Origin: Candidatus Woesearchaeota archaeon | GTDB lineage: Archaea > Nanobdellota > Nanobdellia > Woesearchaeales > JACPBV01 | Assembly (NCBI GenBank): GCA_019323195.1 | Contig: JAHWHQ010000021.1 | Span: 1-41,701 of the forward strand | Direction of reading: 5' to 3' | DNA: 41,701 nucleotides | Part shown: one piece after another, positions 1-8,657 of the stretch | How positions within the stretch are numbered: the stretch's first letter is position 1 | How the letters are laid out: the number at the start of each line of letters is the position of its first letter | Position numbers and translations under genes: made by a program | The notes under the pieces: generated by a model | Database searches by the model: none | Told to the model about the DNA's origin: nothing | The model's input: the letters and a program-made list of their open reading frames with translations, nothing else

Positions 1-36
1 AGCCTTGAATCTTTAAGGAACAGTAAAATAATCTAA
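1..36 (+). CDS. pheS: C-terminal tail of an upstream gene, probably PheS (partial)
   Basis: Frame 1 is open from the window edge and ends with TAA at 34-36, giving a tail that reads SLESLRNSKII. Archaeal PheS proteins end in an Asp-Ile-x-x-Leu-Arg type segment, which resembles this tail. The next gene, 13 bp on, is pheT, and archaea often place the alpha-subunit gene directly before the beta-subunit gene. Only eleven residues are visible, so the assignment rests mostly on context. It could be the end of any short-spaced upstream gene. Confidence 0.45.
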   Translation, partial: SLESLRNSKII

Positions 37-49
37 CAATACAATTAAA

Positions 50-1711
50 ATGCCGACAATAAGCTTTTCATTAAAAGACCTGCAGGATCTTGTAGGCAGA
101 AAACTGACAATAGAAGACGTCTCCAGCTTAGCTGAATACGGGAAAGGCAGCCTTGAAGGCTATAACAAAGAATCTGATGAGATATCAATAGAATTCGGGG
201 ACACAAACCTTCCTTACCTATGGTCTGTAGAAGGGGTTGCAAGGCTGTTTAAAGGTGTCTTAGGCGTACAGAAGGGCATTCCAGAGATAAAGATAAAGAA
301 AGGCAGCTATAAGGTCATAGTAGATAGATCTGTCTCAGATGTAAGGCCCTGCATAGCTGCTTTTGCTGCAAAAGGCCATAAGGTTGATGATTACCTTATC
401 AAGCAGATAGTGCAGCTGCAGGAAAAGCTGTGCGAAAGCTATGGCAGGAGGCGCTTAAAAGTTGCTGTTGGCGTTTATTCTTATGATAAGATAAAATTCC
501 CTGTCCATTACAAGGCAACAGATCCTGAATCCGTTAAATTTACGCCCTTAGAATTCAGGAAAGAGATGACGCAGCAGGAGATACTGGAAGAACATCCAAA
601 AGGAAAAGAATACGCCTGGATCCTGGAAGGCCATAAAAAATACCCTATCCTGGTTGACAGTGCAGGCCAGGTCCTTTCCTTCCCTCCTATAATCAATTCC
701 GATTTTACTGGCAAGGTCATGGAAGGGGACGAGCATCTTTTTATTGAAGCTACGGGCATGGAGATGGAGCCTCTTCTTCTGTCCATGAACATCCTTGCAT
801 ACGCACTATATGAAAGGGGCTTTGAGATATACTCTACCGATATTATCGACAAATCCTCTGGCAAGAACATAACAACCCCTTTTCTTTTCAAGGACAAGAT
901 AAAGATAACCAACAATCAGATCAAGTCACTGCTGGGATTGGACCTAAAAAATGCAGAGATTAAAAAACTGCTGGAAAAAGCCCAGTACAGTGTAACTAAT
1001 ACAGCTTCCAGCATCCAGATCCCCCCTTACAGGAAAGACATCCTCCATCCATGTGATGTTATAGAAGACATAGGAATAATGCACGGCTACAACAACATAA
1101 AAGAGCAGCCGTTGACATCCTACACGATGGGAGAGACCTCTGCCATGGTAAGGTTCAGGAACAAGGTAAGGGAGCTTCTTGTAGGCTTAGGTTTCCATGA
1201 GGTCTTCAGCCCGATCCTGGCAAACAAGAAAACCCTGTATGATAAGATGGACACAAAGGATTCTGGAACTATAGAGATAAGCAACCCCATGTCAGAGACC
1301 TATTCAGCTGTAAGGACCTGGATACTGCCGATATTGATGGACTTCCTCTCAAAAAACAGGCACGTTGAATACCCCCAGAAGGTATTTGAGCAGGGCATAG
1401 TGACAGTAAGGAAAAAAGATGATGTCATTGATTATGAGCGCGTGGCAGTAGTTTCAGCGAACGAAAAGGCAGACTACACAGAGATAAGGCAGGTTCTGGA
1501 CTATATTCTGAGGATGCTAAATGCAGAATACACCATAGAAGAGACAGAGCACACCTCCTTTATAGAAGGAAGGGTAGGAAGGGTTGTAGTGAAGGGAAAG
1601 AAAGTAGCATATATTGGAGAGATTAATCCAAAAGTTCTCTCCGGCTATGGCTTGGAGGTCCCTGTTGTCGGCCTTGAATTAAACCTAAGCGAATTGTTTG
1701 AAGTTCTTTAG
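50..1711 (+). CDS. pheT: Phenylalanyl-tRNA synthetase beta subunit, archaeal type
   Basis: This is the beta subunit of the alpha2-beta2 enzyme that charges tRNA-Phe in the cytoplasm. The 553 residues match the short archaeal/eukaryotic form. The protein lacks the N-terminal tRNA-binding EMAP-like domain of bacterial PheT. The B3/B4 editing region lies around residues 90-260, including the YSYDKIKFPVHYKA segment. A B5 domain follows at about 275-345 (ITNNQIKSLLGLDL and IQIPPYRKDILHPCDVIEDI). The C-terminal catalytic-like fold covers 360-553 (GFHEVFSPILANK, ISNPMSETYSAVRTWILPIL). The ATG at 50 directly follows a short upstream tail that is probably pheS. The gene ends with TAG and is followed by a hairpin repeat that may stop transcription. 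Confidence 0.96.
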   Translation: MPTISFSLKDLQDLVGRKLTIEDVSSLAEYGKGSLEGYNKESDEISIEFGDTNLPYLWSVEGVARLFKGVLGVQKGIPEIKIKKGSYKVIVDRSVSDVRPCIAAFAAKGHKVDDYLIKQIVQLQEKLCESYGRRRLKVAVGVYSYDKIKFPVHYKATDPESVKFTPLEFRKEMTQQEILEEHPKGKEYAWILEGHKKYPILVDSAGQVLSFPPIINSDFTGKVMEGDEHLFIEATGMEMEPLLLSMNILAYALYERGFEIYSTDIIDKSSGKNITTPFLFKDKIKITNNQIKSLLGLDLKNAEIKKLLEKAQYSVTNTASSIQIPPYRKDILHPCDVIEDIGIMHGYNNIKEQPLTSYTMGETSAMVRFRNKVRELLVGLGFHEVFSPILANKKTLYDKMDTKDSGTIEISNPMSETYSAVRTWILPILMDFLSKNRHVEYPQKVFEQGIVTVRKKDDVIDYERVAVVSANEKADYTEIRQVLDYILRMLNAEYTIEETEHTSFIEGRVGRVVVKGKKVAYIGEINPKVLSGYGLEVPVVGLELNLSELFEVL

Positions 1712-1724
1712 ATTAGGTGTTTTT

Positions 1725-1832
1725 TGATTGCTCAAACTGGGTCTCATACCCCACAGCTTGCTGCGATTATGGATAACCCAGTTTGAGGCTTAAAAAATAC
1801 CCCATAGCTTGCTGTGGTTGGGATTTTTTATT
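1725..1832 (+). repeat. Intergenic hairpin repeat, long copy; possible bidirectional terminator
   Basis: The element lies between convergent genes (pheT and the gene at 1860-2558). Its left half has arms CTCAAACTGGGT (1731-1742) and ACCCAGTTTGAG (1776-1787), with an inner CATA/TATG pair. Its right half folds around AGCTTGCT, with outer arms AAAAAATACCC and GGGATTTTTT. That is a stem followed by a T run, readable from either strand. The first 28 bp and last 27 bp recur at 16744-16800, where the middle 50 bp or so is missing. A terminator role is inferred from the shape and position. Confidence 0.7.
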
Positions 1833-1859
1833 AAAATACAAACCAGGATTAATGTTAAT

Positions 1860-2558
1860 CTATCCAAGCCTCTTTACAAGGTTTAGATTAACTTTAAGAT
1901 ATGAATCAGTGTTAATTCCTCTCTTTCTCTTAAACCACCTGATAAGGTTCAAATCTTGTTCAGCCAGATATGCACGGAAAATGAATTCATCATTATGATG
2001 AACCCTGACAAGTACATTTCCGTAATTAAAATTAAACGCATGAATATATTCTGGAATGTATTTGCCTATTCTATTATTAAGATCATCGCCTTTTTCTTTT
2101 CCTAATAGGGTATCCAGGCTGATATAATGTGATTCCCAACCCTTAAGATCCTCAGGTAATTCCATCCAATGATCACCCGCAAATTTGGCCCGGTTATAAA
2201 ACATAACAGAATCCTTTTTAACATAAAAAAATGTCCCATCTAAGGGGAGTTCTATATCAATATGTTCCTTATGCTCCAGATAATATCTTAATACCTTAGT
2301 ATAAGATGATAGATGGCACTCACCACCCCAAACCCCTGCTATTGCTATCTTACTATAATCAGATAAATGTTTTTTTATGTCTTTGTACCCAATAGATCCT
2401 GACCGTGCGCAAACATGCTCTATATCCTTAAAAAGCCCCTCACTGAATTCTTCAGTTACTTCTACACATTTATCATAAAGTGTTATCAAGTTCGAGAACT
2501 TATCCTTCTCTTCCTTGAGATGATTCACATGAACCAAGACTAATGCTTTTTTTTTCAT
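1860..2558 (-). CDS. Hypothetical protein, 232 residues
   Basis: I do not recognise the family. The protein begins MKKKALVLVHVNHL, a short hydrophobic strand like the first beta strand of an alpha/beta fold. A second strand sits near residues 70-78 (SKIAIAGVWGGEC). The C-terminal third is basic (RWFKRKRG). There is no signal peptide or membrane helix. A TATA-like TTTATATTTG is about 27 bp before the ATG on the minus strand, which suggests a leaderless single-gene transcript. The gene is visibly richer in A+T than pheT and uses more AT-ending codons. That may mark a recent arrival. The WGGEC segment could suit a sensing or hydrolase role, but nothing visible supports a function. Confidence 0.8.
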   Translation of the reverse strand: MKKKALVLVHVNHLKEEKDKFSNLITLYDKCVEVTEEFSEGLFKDIEHVCARSGSIGYKDIKKHLSDYSKIAIAGVWGGECHLSSYTKVLRYYLEHKEHIDIELPLDGTFFYVKKDSVMFYNRAKFAGDHWMELPEDLKGWESHYISLDTLLGKEKGDDLNNRIGKYIPEYIHAFNFNYGNVLVRVHHNDEFIFRAYLAEQDLNLIRWFKRKRGINTDSYLKVNLNLVKRLG

Positions 2559-2687
2559 TAAGAAGTGAGATTCAAGTTCAAATATAAACCTTTGTTTTTT
2601 ATTACTTAGAGATAGTTATTTAGCCAGAATAATAAGGGTATCCTAAGCATCAAAAAAAGCCAAGCCTAAAAACCCATTCAGCTCTGT
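2559..2687. promoter_or_regulatory. Intergenic gap with the promoter of the 1860-2558 gene
   Basis: The minus strand carries a TATA-like TTTATATTTG near 2580-2590. It sits the right distance upstream of the ATG at 2558 for leaderless transcription. The rest, up to the stop of the YjbQ gene at 2688, shows no further gene and no clear terminator hairpin. Confidence 0.5.
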
Positions 2688-3092
2688 CTATTGGGGTATT
2701 ATATTGACCATAACCCTCCTGTTGCTTCTAGGGCCGTCAAACTCGCAGAAAAAGATGTCCTGCCACGTCCCCAGCTGCAGTTCCCCATCAGAAACAGGTA
2801 TATGGGTGGAAACCCCTATCAATGTAGATTTGATATGGGCTGCTGCATTATTATCTATGCTGTCATGCAAATAACCGTCATGCTCAGGAACTATCTTATT
2901 CACAGCCTTGATTATATCCTCCTGTATATTAGGGTCAGCGTTCTCGTTTATTGTTATTGCGGCTGTCGCATGAGGGACATAGATAAAGCATATCCCCTTC
3001 TTGACCTTTGAGTTCCTGACTATCTCCCTAACCTTGCCTGTTATGTCTATCAGCTCATGTTTTTTGGATGTTGAGATGGTTATTGTAGGCAT
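2688..3092 (-). CDS. YjbQ/UPF0047 family protein
   Basis: The 134 residues match the full length of the YjbQ (UPF0047) family, a small trimeric beta-rich fold. Family marks are visible in order: the N-terminal ITISTSKKHELIDITGKV, then IYVPHATAAITINENADP with the conserved His-Ala-Thr, then HDGYLHDSIDNNAAAHIKS with the conserved histidines, then ELQLGTWQDIFFCEFDGPR. Family members have been reported to have weak thiamine-phosphate-synthase activity, but the physiological role is unclear. A TATA-like TTTAAATAA (3115-3123) lies about 27 bp before the ATG, so the gene is probably leaderless and transcribed alone, divergently from the beta-propeller gene. Confidence 0.93.
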   Translation of the reverse strand: MPTITISTSKKHELIDITGKVREIVRNSKVKKGICFIYVPHATAAITINENADPNIQEDIIKAVNKIVPEHDGYLHDSIDNNAAAHIKSTLIGVSTHIPVSDGELQLGTWQDIFFCEFDGPRSNRRVMVNIIPQ

Positions 3093-3260
3093 AATAGCGA
3101 GTGTTAGTTAATCGTTTAAATAATTATTGCCAAAACCTGCATAAAGAGCTATAACTTCCACCCGATTCAAACCTATAGAAAACTATTTATAAATGCTTGT
3201 ATATATTTAATATTATTACGATAGCATTGAAATACATCAGATAAATGGATGGTGAAAAAA
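3093..3260. promoter_or_regulatory. Divergent promoter region for YjbQ and the beta-propeller operon
   Basis: On the minus strand TTTAAATAA (3115-3123) serves the YjbQ gene. On the plus strand two TATA-like stretches, TTTATAAAT near 3186-3194 and TATATATTTAATA from 3200, precede the beta-propeller gene. A GGTGA at 3251-3255 sits five bases before the ATG at 3261 and supports that start over the in-frame ATG at 3249. Confidence 0.6.
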
Positions 3261-5237
3261 ATGAAAAAAAAATTTATTATGTTTGCATTGGTAATCTTAT
3301 TGGCAGCATCTGTGTTAACAAGCTGCGATGAGATAAGCCTTATCAGGCCTGCCAGGAACCATAAAGAGATCAGCAGGTTCAGCTCAGGTGAAGAGCTTGT
3401 AGCAGCTTTTCAGAAGTCAGATGACATAGGCGTAATAAGAGGCGCTTTGGGGGCAGATGTGATGAAATCGATGGAAGTGGCAGAATCCGCCCCCCAGGCA
3501 GCTAAGGCAGACTCAGGAAGGGACTACTCAGAGACAAACATCCAGGTCAAGGGTGTTGACGAGGCAGACATAATAAAGACAGACGGCAGCTACATCTACA
3601 CAATAGCGCAGGGAAGCCTTGTCATCGCAAAAGCCTACCCCTCCAGCCAGGCCGAGATACTATCCACGACCAATATTAAGAACTTCTATCCAAAAGAGCT
3701 GTTCATCCATGATGACAGGCTATTGATATTCGGCTCTGTAAGCTACAGCTTTGAAGAAGAGGTAGGCAGGCCGGTAGAAAACATCCGGCCCTATCCAAGA
3801 TACGTAAGCGTAATGTCTGCCAGGCTATACGACATATCTGATAAAAAAAAGCCGGAATTATTAAGGACAGTTGATTTTGAAGGAAGCTACCTTACATCAA
3901 GAAAGATTGAGGATGATGTTTACTTTGTCGTAAACTCCTACCCTCATTTTTACAGGGAAAACCCTCCCTGTGAGGAGATTATTCCGTTATACAGGGAAAG
4001 CAAAGAGAACGAGCTGCCCAGCATAGAAGATATGGTTCCTGTTGCAAGATGTGTTGACATAGGCTATATTGAGCCCATCCAGGCCCGTAACTTCATCACA
4101 ATAGCATCCATTTCCATGACAGAGAAAAACAAAAAGGTAGAAAAAGAGGTCATCGTAGGTTCAGGCCAGAACGTCTATGCGTCCCTTGACAATCTATACA
4201 TCGCGCAGACCTCCTGGCCAAGGTATAACTCTTTAGGCAATCTTAAGGAAGATTACTTTGAAAAGACAGTTGTAACAAAATTCTCATTGGACGACGGAAA
4301 GGTACATTATTCAGGGACAGGTGATGTAAAAGGCCACATCCTGAACCAGTTCTCGATGGATGAGTTCAACAATAATTTAAGGATTGCCACAACCTCAGGA
4401 GAGGTATGGAACAGTGACAGAAAATCAGGCAACAACGTCTATGTCCTTGACCAAAACCTTAATGTCATCGGAGAGCTGGAAGACCTTGCTCCGGGAGAAA
4501 AGATATATTCAGTAAGGTTCATGGGCAGGAAAGGCTATGTTGTTACGTTCAAGAAGGTCGATCCATTATTTGTTATTGATCTGTCCAACCCTTACAGCCC
4601 TGAAGTTCTTGGAAAGCTTAAGATCCCCGGCTATTCAGACTACCTGCACCCTTATGATGAAACCCACATCATAGGGATTGGAAAAGACACAGTAGAGGCA
4701 GAAGAAGAGCCAAGAGGGCAGGCGCCTGTTGATTTTGCATGGTATCAGGGAATAAAGATGGCAATCTTCGATGTAAGCGATGTTGAAAACCCTGTAGAGA
4801 TGCATAAAATCGTTATTGGCGACCGCGGTACAGATTCTCCTGCCCTGCACGACCATAAGGCATTCCTGTTCGATAAAGCAAAAAAACTGTTGGTAATACC
4901 AATAACACTTGCAGAGATCAAAGGAGAGAAGACAAGAGACAACCAGTATGGTGATTATGTTATCCAGGGCGCTTATGTCTATGATCTTACCTTAGAAGAA
5001 GGTTTTGAGCTTAAAGGGCGTGTTACCCATTATGACGATGATGACGTGTTCAAAAAAAGCGGCTATTACTTCAGCGGTGATTCCTCAATAAAAAGAAGCC
5101 TTTACATAGAGGATGTCCTTTATACCCTGTCAAACACCAGGCTGCAGCTTAACGATTTAAGCAATCTGGAAAGGTTAAAGGTTCTGGAGTTTGAAGAAGG
5201 TAAAAACAACAGGGATGAACCGGTTCTTATGAGGTAA
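3261..5237 (+). CDS. Secreted beta-propeller domain lipoprotein
   Basis: The 658 residues fit the beta-propeller domain family (Pfam Beta_propel) found in archaeal and bacterial exported proteins. Residues 1-22 form a signal peptide with a lipobox ending LTSC, so the protein is probably anchored outside the membrane. The family start NIQVKGVDEADIIKTDG is clear near residue 95, followed by repeated blade strands such as LFIHDDRLLIFGSV, VYFVVNSYPH, VYASLDNLYIAQTSW and IYSVRFMGRKGYVVTF. The segment HDHKAFLFDKAKKLLVIP is typical of the later blades. No catalytic site is evident. The ligand is unknown. The gene ends 7 bp before a membrane-anchored HTH regulator, so the two are probably co-transcribed. 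An alternative start is ATG 3249. Confidence 0.92.
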   Translation: MKKKFIMFALVILLAASVLTSCDEISLIRPARNHKEISRFSSGEELVAAFQKSDDIGVIRGALGADVMKSMEVAESAPQAAKADSGRDYSETNIQVKGVDEADIIKTDGSYIYTIAQGSLVIAKAYPSSQAEILSTTNIKNFYPKELFIHDDRLLIFGSVSYSFEEEVGRPVENIRPYPRYVSVMSARLYDISDKKKPELLRTVDFEGSYLTSRKIEDDVYFVVNSYPHFYRENPPCEEIIPLYRESKENELPSIEDMVPVARCVDIGYIEPIQARNFITIASISMTEKNKKVEKEVIVGSGQNVYASLDNLYIAQTSWPRYNSLGNLKEDYFEKTVVTKFSLDDGKVHYSGTGDVKGHILNQFSMDEFNNNLRIATTSGEVWNSDRKSGNNVYVLDQNLNVIGELEDLAPGEKIYSVRFMGRKGYVVTFKKVDPLFVIDLSNPYSPEVLGKLKIPGYSDYLHPYDETHIIGIGKDTVEAEEEPRGQAPVDFAWYQGIKMAIFDVSDVENPVEMHKIVIGDRGTDSPALHDHKAFLFDKAKKLLVIPITLAEIKGEKTRDNQYGDYVIQGAYVYDLTLEEGFELKGRVTHYDDDDVFKKSGYYFSGDSSIKRSLYIEDVLYTLSNTRLQLNDLSNLERLKVLEFEEGKNNRDEPVLMR

Positions 5238-5244
5238 TTAAAGA

Positions 5245-5892
5245 ATGGCAAAGGAAAAGTTCGTATTAGTAAGCCTGAAAGAGGAGAAGGCAAAAGAGCT
5301 TGCCCAGGTCATCTCTAATGACAGCTGCAGACGCATATTAGACTACCTAGCTGAGAAAGAGGATGCTACAGAAACACAGATAGCAGCCAGCTTAGGCCTT
5401 CCCATATCTACCATCCACTACAACCTGAGGCATTTGATAAAAGCTGGAATAATAAGCGCAGAGGAATTCCATTACAGCAAAAAAGGAAGGGAGGTAAACC
5501 ACTACAGGCTTGCCAACAAGTATATCATAATAGCCCCCAAGACAACCCACGGGATTAAAGAGAAACTAAGGACAATACTTCCTGTAAGCCTTCTTGCCCT
5601 GGCAGGAGCAGGCTTCATCCATATGTACACCAAATACTTCCTGGCCAAGAAAGGCTTTGTAAGCCGGGCAATGCCTTCTGTAATGGAGGCTGCTGTATCA
5701 GACGCCCCTGAGATGGAACAGGTATTTGGAAAGGCAGCAGAAGAAGGGGCAAGGGCAGTGATGGAAAAAGCCCCCCAGGTTGCTGCAGAGGCTGCAAGGG
5801 CATCTCCGAACTATGCCTTATGGTTCCTGTCCGGCTGCGTGTTTGTCATTATCCTGATGGTAGTTCTTGAGCTGATGAGGAAAAAGAGATAG
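5245..5892 (+). CDS. Membrane-anchored winged-helix (ArsR-like) transcription regulator
   Basis: Residues 20-95 form a winged helix-turn-helix: SCRRILDYLAEKEDATETQIAASLGLPISTIHYNLRHLIKAGI, then a wing (YSKKGREVNHYRL). A hydrophobic helix follows at about 113-132 (LPVSLLALAGAGFIHMY). The Ala/Glu-rich stretch at 145-190 (EAAVSDAPEMEQ to ARASP) is probably outside the cell. A second helix at about 193-210 leads to a basic tail (MRKKR). With both ends inside, the alanine-rich loop would face the exported beta-propeller lipoprotein encoded 7 bp upstream. By inference this is a one-component sensor whose signal partner is that lipoprotein. A cytoplasmic regulator with a simple membrane anchor is the alternative. 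Confidence 0.88.
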   Translation: MAKEKFVLVSLKEEKAKELAQVISNDSCRRILDYLAEKEDATETQIAASLGLPISTIHYNLRHLIKAGIISAEEFHYSKKGREVNHYRLANKYIIIAPKTTHGIKEKLRTILPVSLLALAGAGFIHMYTKYFLAKKGFVSRAMPSVMEAAVSDAPEMEQVFGKAAEEGARAVMEKAPQVAAEAARASPNYALWFLSGCVFVIILMVVLELMRKKR

Positions 5893-5903
5893 TTCCCAAA
5901 CAA

Positions 5904-5915
5904 AATATTAATAAA
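5904..5915 (+). promoter_or_regulatory. TATA-like box for the 5941 gene
   Basis: AATATTAATAAA is centred about 31 bp before the ATG at 5941, inside the 48-bp gap after the HTH gene. No ribosome site is visible before that ATG. Leaderless initiation is therefore likely. Confidence 0.55.
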
Positions 5916-5940
5916 CCTCCCCCTCAATAATCAGTATAAC

Positions 5941-6930
5941 ATGAAAAAAAGAGGGCAGATCACCATATTCGTAGTTCTAGGCATTGTAATACTTACCATC
6001 TCCGGCATATTATATTACACGCATAGTTCCCTTACAAAAGAGGATGCAGATGTTTCAATGAAAAAAACAAGCGGGTCTGAATTCGATGCAGAGCCTGTTA
6101 AAAAGTTCGCAGAAAGCTGCCTTAGAAAGGTAAGTGACAAGGGCCTGTGGACTGTAGGGGAGCACGGCGGATACATCAATCCCGATGGGGATGAGGATTA
6201 TGGTGAAGATGGTGTTCCAGATCCCTCTACTCAGGTTACATCCTATGGGGGAAAGGACGTCCCGTATTACCTGATAAAGTCCAGTGAAGAAGAGACCTCC
6301 GCCTATTTCCTCACATTGAAGGACATAGAAGAGAAGCTTTCAAGGTATATCATTGTTGAGTTTGAAAAATGCCTGGACTCGGACGTTTTTGAAAGCCTGG
6401 GTTTTGAGGTAAAAAAGCCTGACATAGATTACAAGGCTGTTGGCTTTGACTTCAGCAGCATCCCGGTCGAGTGCAATGTAAGCATCAACATAGACAGCGT
6501 AACAGTACAGGTGGAATACCCCATGACCGTAAGGACAGACGACGGCCAGACAGAGCTTAGAGAGTTCAGGGCAAGCCTTCCTGTAAGGCTTGGCAGGGTG
6601 CATAACTCCACAATCAGCAAAACCTATCTAAAAGGCATATTGGTCCAGATAAAAGAGGAATGGGATGACGGCGACGGTTACCCCTATTATATGAGCGCAT
6701 TCGGGTGTGACACGCGCGACCCTATCGCAAAAAAGATAAATATTTATAGCAGGAGCAACGATAACGGTGATGAGGACACGAAAATTATTAATGTTATTGA
6801 TTATAACACCTATTACCATAACTATCAAAGGGCTTACAGATTCAATATAGCAGTCAAAGGCCCTACGGAGATAGAAGATGCACGAATAGAAGAAGATATC
6901 TGTTCACCTGTCCATCTGGCAGGCAGTTAA
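5941..6930 (+). CDS. Pilin-like single-pass surface protein
   Basis: The N-terminus MKKRGQITIFVVLGIVIL has the archaeal class III (type IV pilin-like) pattern: a short basic leader, Gly-Gln, then one hydrophobic helix through about residue 26. The remaining 300 residues are acidic and soluble and should lie outside. An Asp/Gly-rich loop (NPDGDEDYGEDGVPDP, about residues 80-95) could bind calcium. Cysteines at CLRK, KCLD, ECN, GCD and ICS could form disulfides. I do not recognise the C-terminal domain. It has its own TATA box but is followed at 8 bp by another exported protein, so the pair probably shares a transcript. It resembles the genes at 18.9-30 kb in its N-terminal design. Confidence 0.85.
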   Translation: MKKRGQITIFVVLGIVILTISGILYYTHSSLTKEDADVSMKKTSGSEFDAEPVKKFAESCLRKVSDKGLWTVGEHGGYINPDGDEDYGEDGVPDPSTQVTSYGGKDVPYYLIKSSEEETSAYFLTLKDIEEKLSRYIIVEFEKCLDSDVFESLGFEVKKPDIDYKAVGFDFSSIPVECNVSINIDSVTVQVEYPMTVRTDDGQTELREFRASLPVRLGRVHNSTISKTYLKGILVQIKEEWDDGDGYPYYMSAFGCDTRDPIAKKINIYSRSNDNGDEDTKIINVIDYNTYYHNYQRAYRFNIAVKGPTEIEDARIEEDICSPVHLAGS

Positions 6931-6937
6931 GCTAAAA

Positions 6938-8056
6938 ATGAATATGTTAAAAAAACAGGGTTTTTTTAAAAATTCCCCGCTGGGAAAAAAAATCCTTGTA
7001 TATCTGTTTTTTATTCTGGTGCTGGTTAGCCTGGTCTGCAGCATGGTCCCTGACGCTGACCGTGACGGCGTCCCTGATATGGAGGATAAGTGCGATAATA
7101 GTATTGGCCTGGTTGATGTATATGGCTGCACCTGCCTGGACAAGCTTGAAAGCGGCTGTGAAGGCGAATGGTGCTGCATGGATGGTGCTATATGCGAAGA
7201 GTATGACTTCAGGGCCAGCTGCATGTACGACCTTGACAGTGACGGCGTATATCATATAGAGGACAGGTGCCCCTACACAAAGATAGGGGAGATAGTTGAC
7301 AGTTCAGGCTGCTCCTGCCTGCAGAAGACCTGTGATGACAAGAACCTCTGCACAGACGACCATTGCGATTATAAGGCGGATTGTGTTTTTACTGCTAATG
7401 ACGCCAATTATTGCGGAGATGGAAGAAGCTGTGAAAGCGGCGTATGTGTATGGGGCGATGACGAATCTTCAGATATAAGCTACTGGTCCTACGACTCTGA
7501 ATTGGGCGAGATAAGGATTTTCTATTCGCATTCAAGGCACATCATAAGCGTTAGCTTCCAGGATGCCCTGGAAGACAACATAATCATCATGGACAGCACA
7601 TCCAACATAATAAGCCATGACCTAAGCGAAGACCGCACCACGTTAACACTAACCGTGGAAGGCGATTCGGGCGTAAGGGGGGCAACAACCATCAAAGCAT
7701 CCCAAAAGCCGTTATCAGTATCCATCGACGAGATAGAGATACCGGAGCGCAGGGAAAGGCAGTCCCCCAGGAACTATAGCTGGCTTTATGCATCCATGTT
7801 CCTTCTCATGGCGCTTCTTTTTACTGTTTTGATGCTTTCCCAGAGAAGGCACGAGAACAAGATGCTGAATTCTATAAGGAAAAGGGAGAAAAGCATAGGA
7901 AGGGAGGTTGACCTTGAAGCAGAGCTTCAGCTGAAGATGTACATAACAACAAACCTGAAAAGAGGCTATACAGCACAGCAGCTAAGGCAAGGCCTTCTGA
8001 AAGACGGCTGGAAAAAAGAGATAGTAGACAGGGCTTTCCAGAGTTTAAGGAAATAG
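6938..8056 (+). CDS. Surface protein with thrombospondin type-3-like calcium repeats and a C-terminal membrane helix
   Basis: Residues 20-40 (ILVYLFFILVLVSLVCS) form a signal or membrane helix. Two Asp-rich repeats follow: PDADRDGVPDMEDKCD (about 43-58) and YDLDSDGVYHIEDRCP (about 95-112). They match the calcium-binding thrombospondin type-3/OmpA-linker pattern. A cysteine-rich stretch at about 120-165 (KTCDDKNLCTDDHCDY to GDGRSCESGVCVW) is probably disulfide-bonded. A second membrane helix lies at about 286-304 (LYASMFLLMALLFTVLML). The cytoplasmic tail ends in a small helical domain (LKRGYTAQQLRQGLLKDGW) seen in many DPANN membrane proteins. It may display a calcium-stabilised module outside and bind a partner inside. 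The exact role is unknown. Confidence 0.85.
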   Translation: MNMLKKQGFFKNSPLGKKILVYLFFILVLVSLVCSMVPDADRDGVPDMEDKCDNSIGLVDVYGCTCLDKLESGCEGEWCCMDGAICEEYDFRASCMYDLDSDGVYHIEDRCPYTKIGEIVDSSGCSCLQKTCDDKNLCTDDHCDYKADCVFTANDANYCGDGRSCESGVCVWGDDESSDISYWSYDSELGEIRIFYSHSRHIISVSFQDALEDNIIIMDSTSNIISHDLSEDRTTLTLTVEGDSGVRGATTIKASQKPLSVSIDEIEIPERRERQSPRNYSWLYASMFLLMALLFTVLMLSQRRHENKMLNSIRKREKSIGREVDLEAELQLKMYITTNLKRGYTAQQLRQGLLKDGWKKEIVDRAFQSLRK

Positions 8057-8069
8057 TCGTATTGGCAAA

Positions 8070-8079
8070 TTATTTAAAC
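8070..8079 (+). promoter_or_regulatory. TATA-like box for the AK6-type kinase gene
   Basis: TTATTTAAAC is centred about 29 bp before the ATG at 8104. No ribosome site precedes the ATG, which suggests a leaderless transcript covering the kinase, aminotransferase and membrane protein genes. Confidence 0.6.
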
Positions 8080-8103
8080 AATACATATTCTAAGCCATGA
8101 TAT

Positions 8104-8640
8104 ATGAAAAATAAAAAATCCAATAAGCATAAGATCAAAGTAATTCTGGTAACAGGCTCTGTAGGCGCAGGAAAGACGACAATAGCCAGGGCCTTGTCAA
8201 AAAAGACAGGTTTCATGAACCTCATTCTTAACAGCCTTATCAGGAAAAACAAGCTGTACGACTCCTATGATAGGAAGGATAAGTGCCTTATCGTTGACAC
8301 CAAAAAGCTGAATGCCTTTCTCATTAAAAAGATAAGGGATTATAAAAAAAGATCAAAAGAAGACAACAGGATAAAAGGCCTGATCATAGACTCCCACCTA
8401 TCTCATTACCTGCCCTCGAGGTATGCTGATTTATGCATTGTTGCCAAATGCAGCTTAAAGATCCTTGAAAAAAGGCTGAAAAAGCGCGGTTACAGCAAAA
8501 ATAAGATCAAAGATAATATCGAATGCGAGATATTTGATGTATGCTTAAATGAAGCCAAAGAGGCCAGGCATAAGGTCGCTGTTATAGACAGTACAAAAGG
8601 TATAAATATAAGTAGAATTATCCAGAAGATAAAGATATAA
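8104..8640 (+). CDS. AK6/Fap7-type adenylate kinase family protein
   Basis: The 178 residues carry a P-loop GSVGAGKTT at 18-26 and, at about 98-110, the family segment IDSHLSHYLPSRYADLCIV. The latter matches the DSH/DxH motif and the strand before the LID in archaeal AK6 (Fap7/hCINAP) proteins. These act as adenylate kinases and, with uS11, in late maturation of the small ribosomal subunit. The RLKKRGYSKNKIKDNIECE segment is the expected LID and following helix. The family is usually near 180 residues, so the gene is complete. The N-terminus (MKNKKSNKHK) is unusually basic. An aminotransferase follows 17 bp downstream. Confidence 0.85.
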   Translation: MKNKKSNKHKIKVILVTGSVGAGKTTIARALSKKTGFMNLILNSLIRKNKLYDSYDRKDKCLIVDTKKLNAFLIKKIRDYKKRSKEDNRIKGLIIDSHLSHYLPSRYADLCIVAKCSLKILEKRLKKRGYSKNKIKDNIECEIFDVCLNEAKEARHKVAVIDSTKGINISRIIQKIKI

Positions 8641-8657
8641 GTGAGGTGTAGAATAAC

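Noticed and set aside
1783..1998. 71-codon plus-strand ORF after pheT
   Set aside because: It starts inside the hairpin repeat, overlaps the better-supported minus-strand gene at 1860-2558, and has no promoter or ribosome site.
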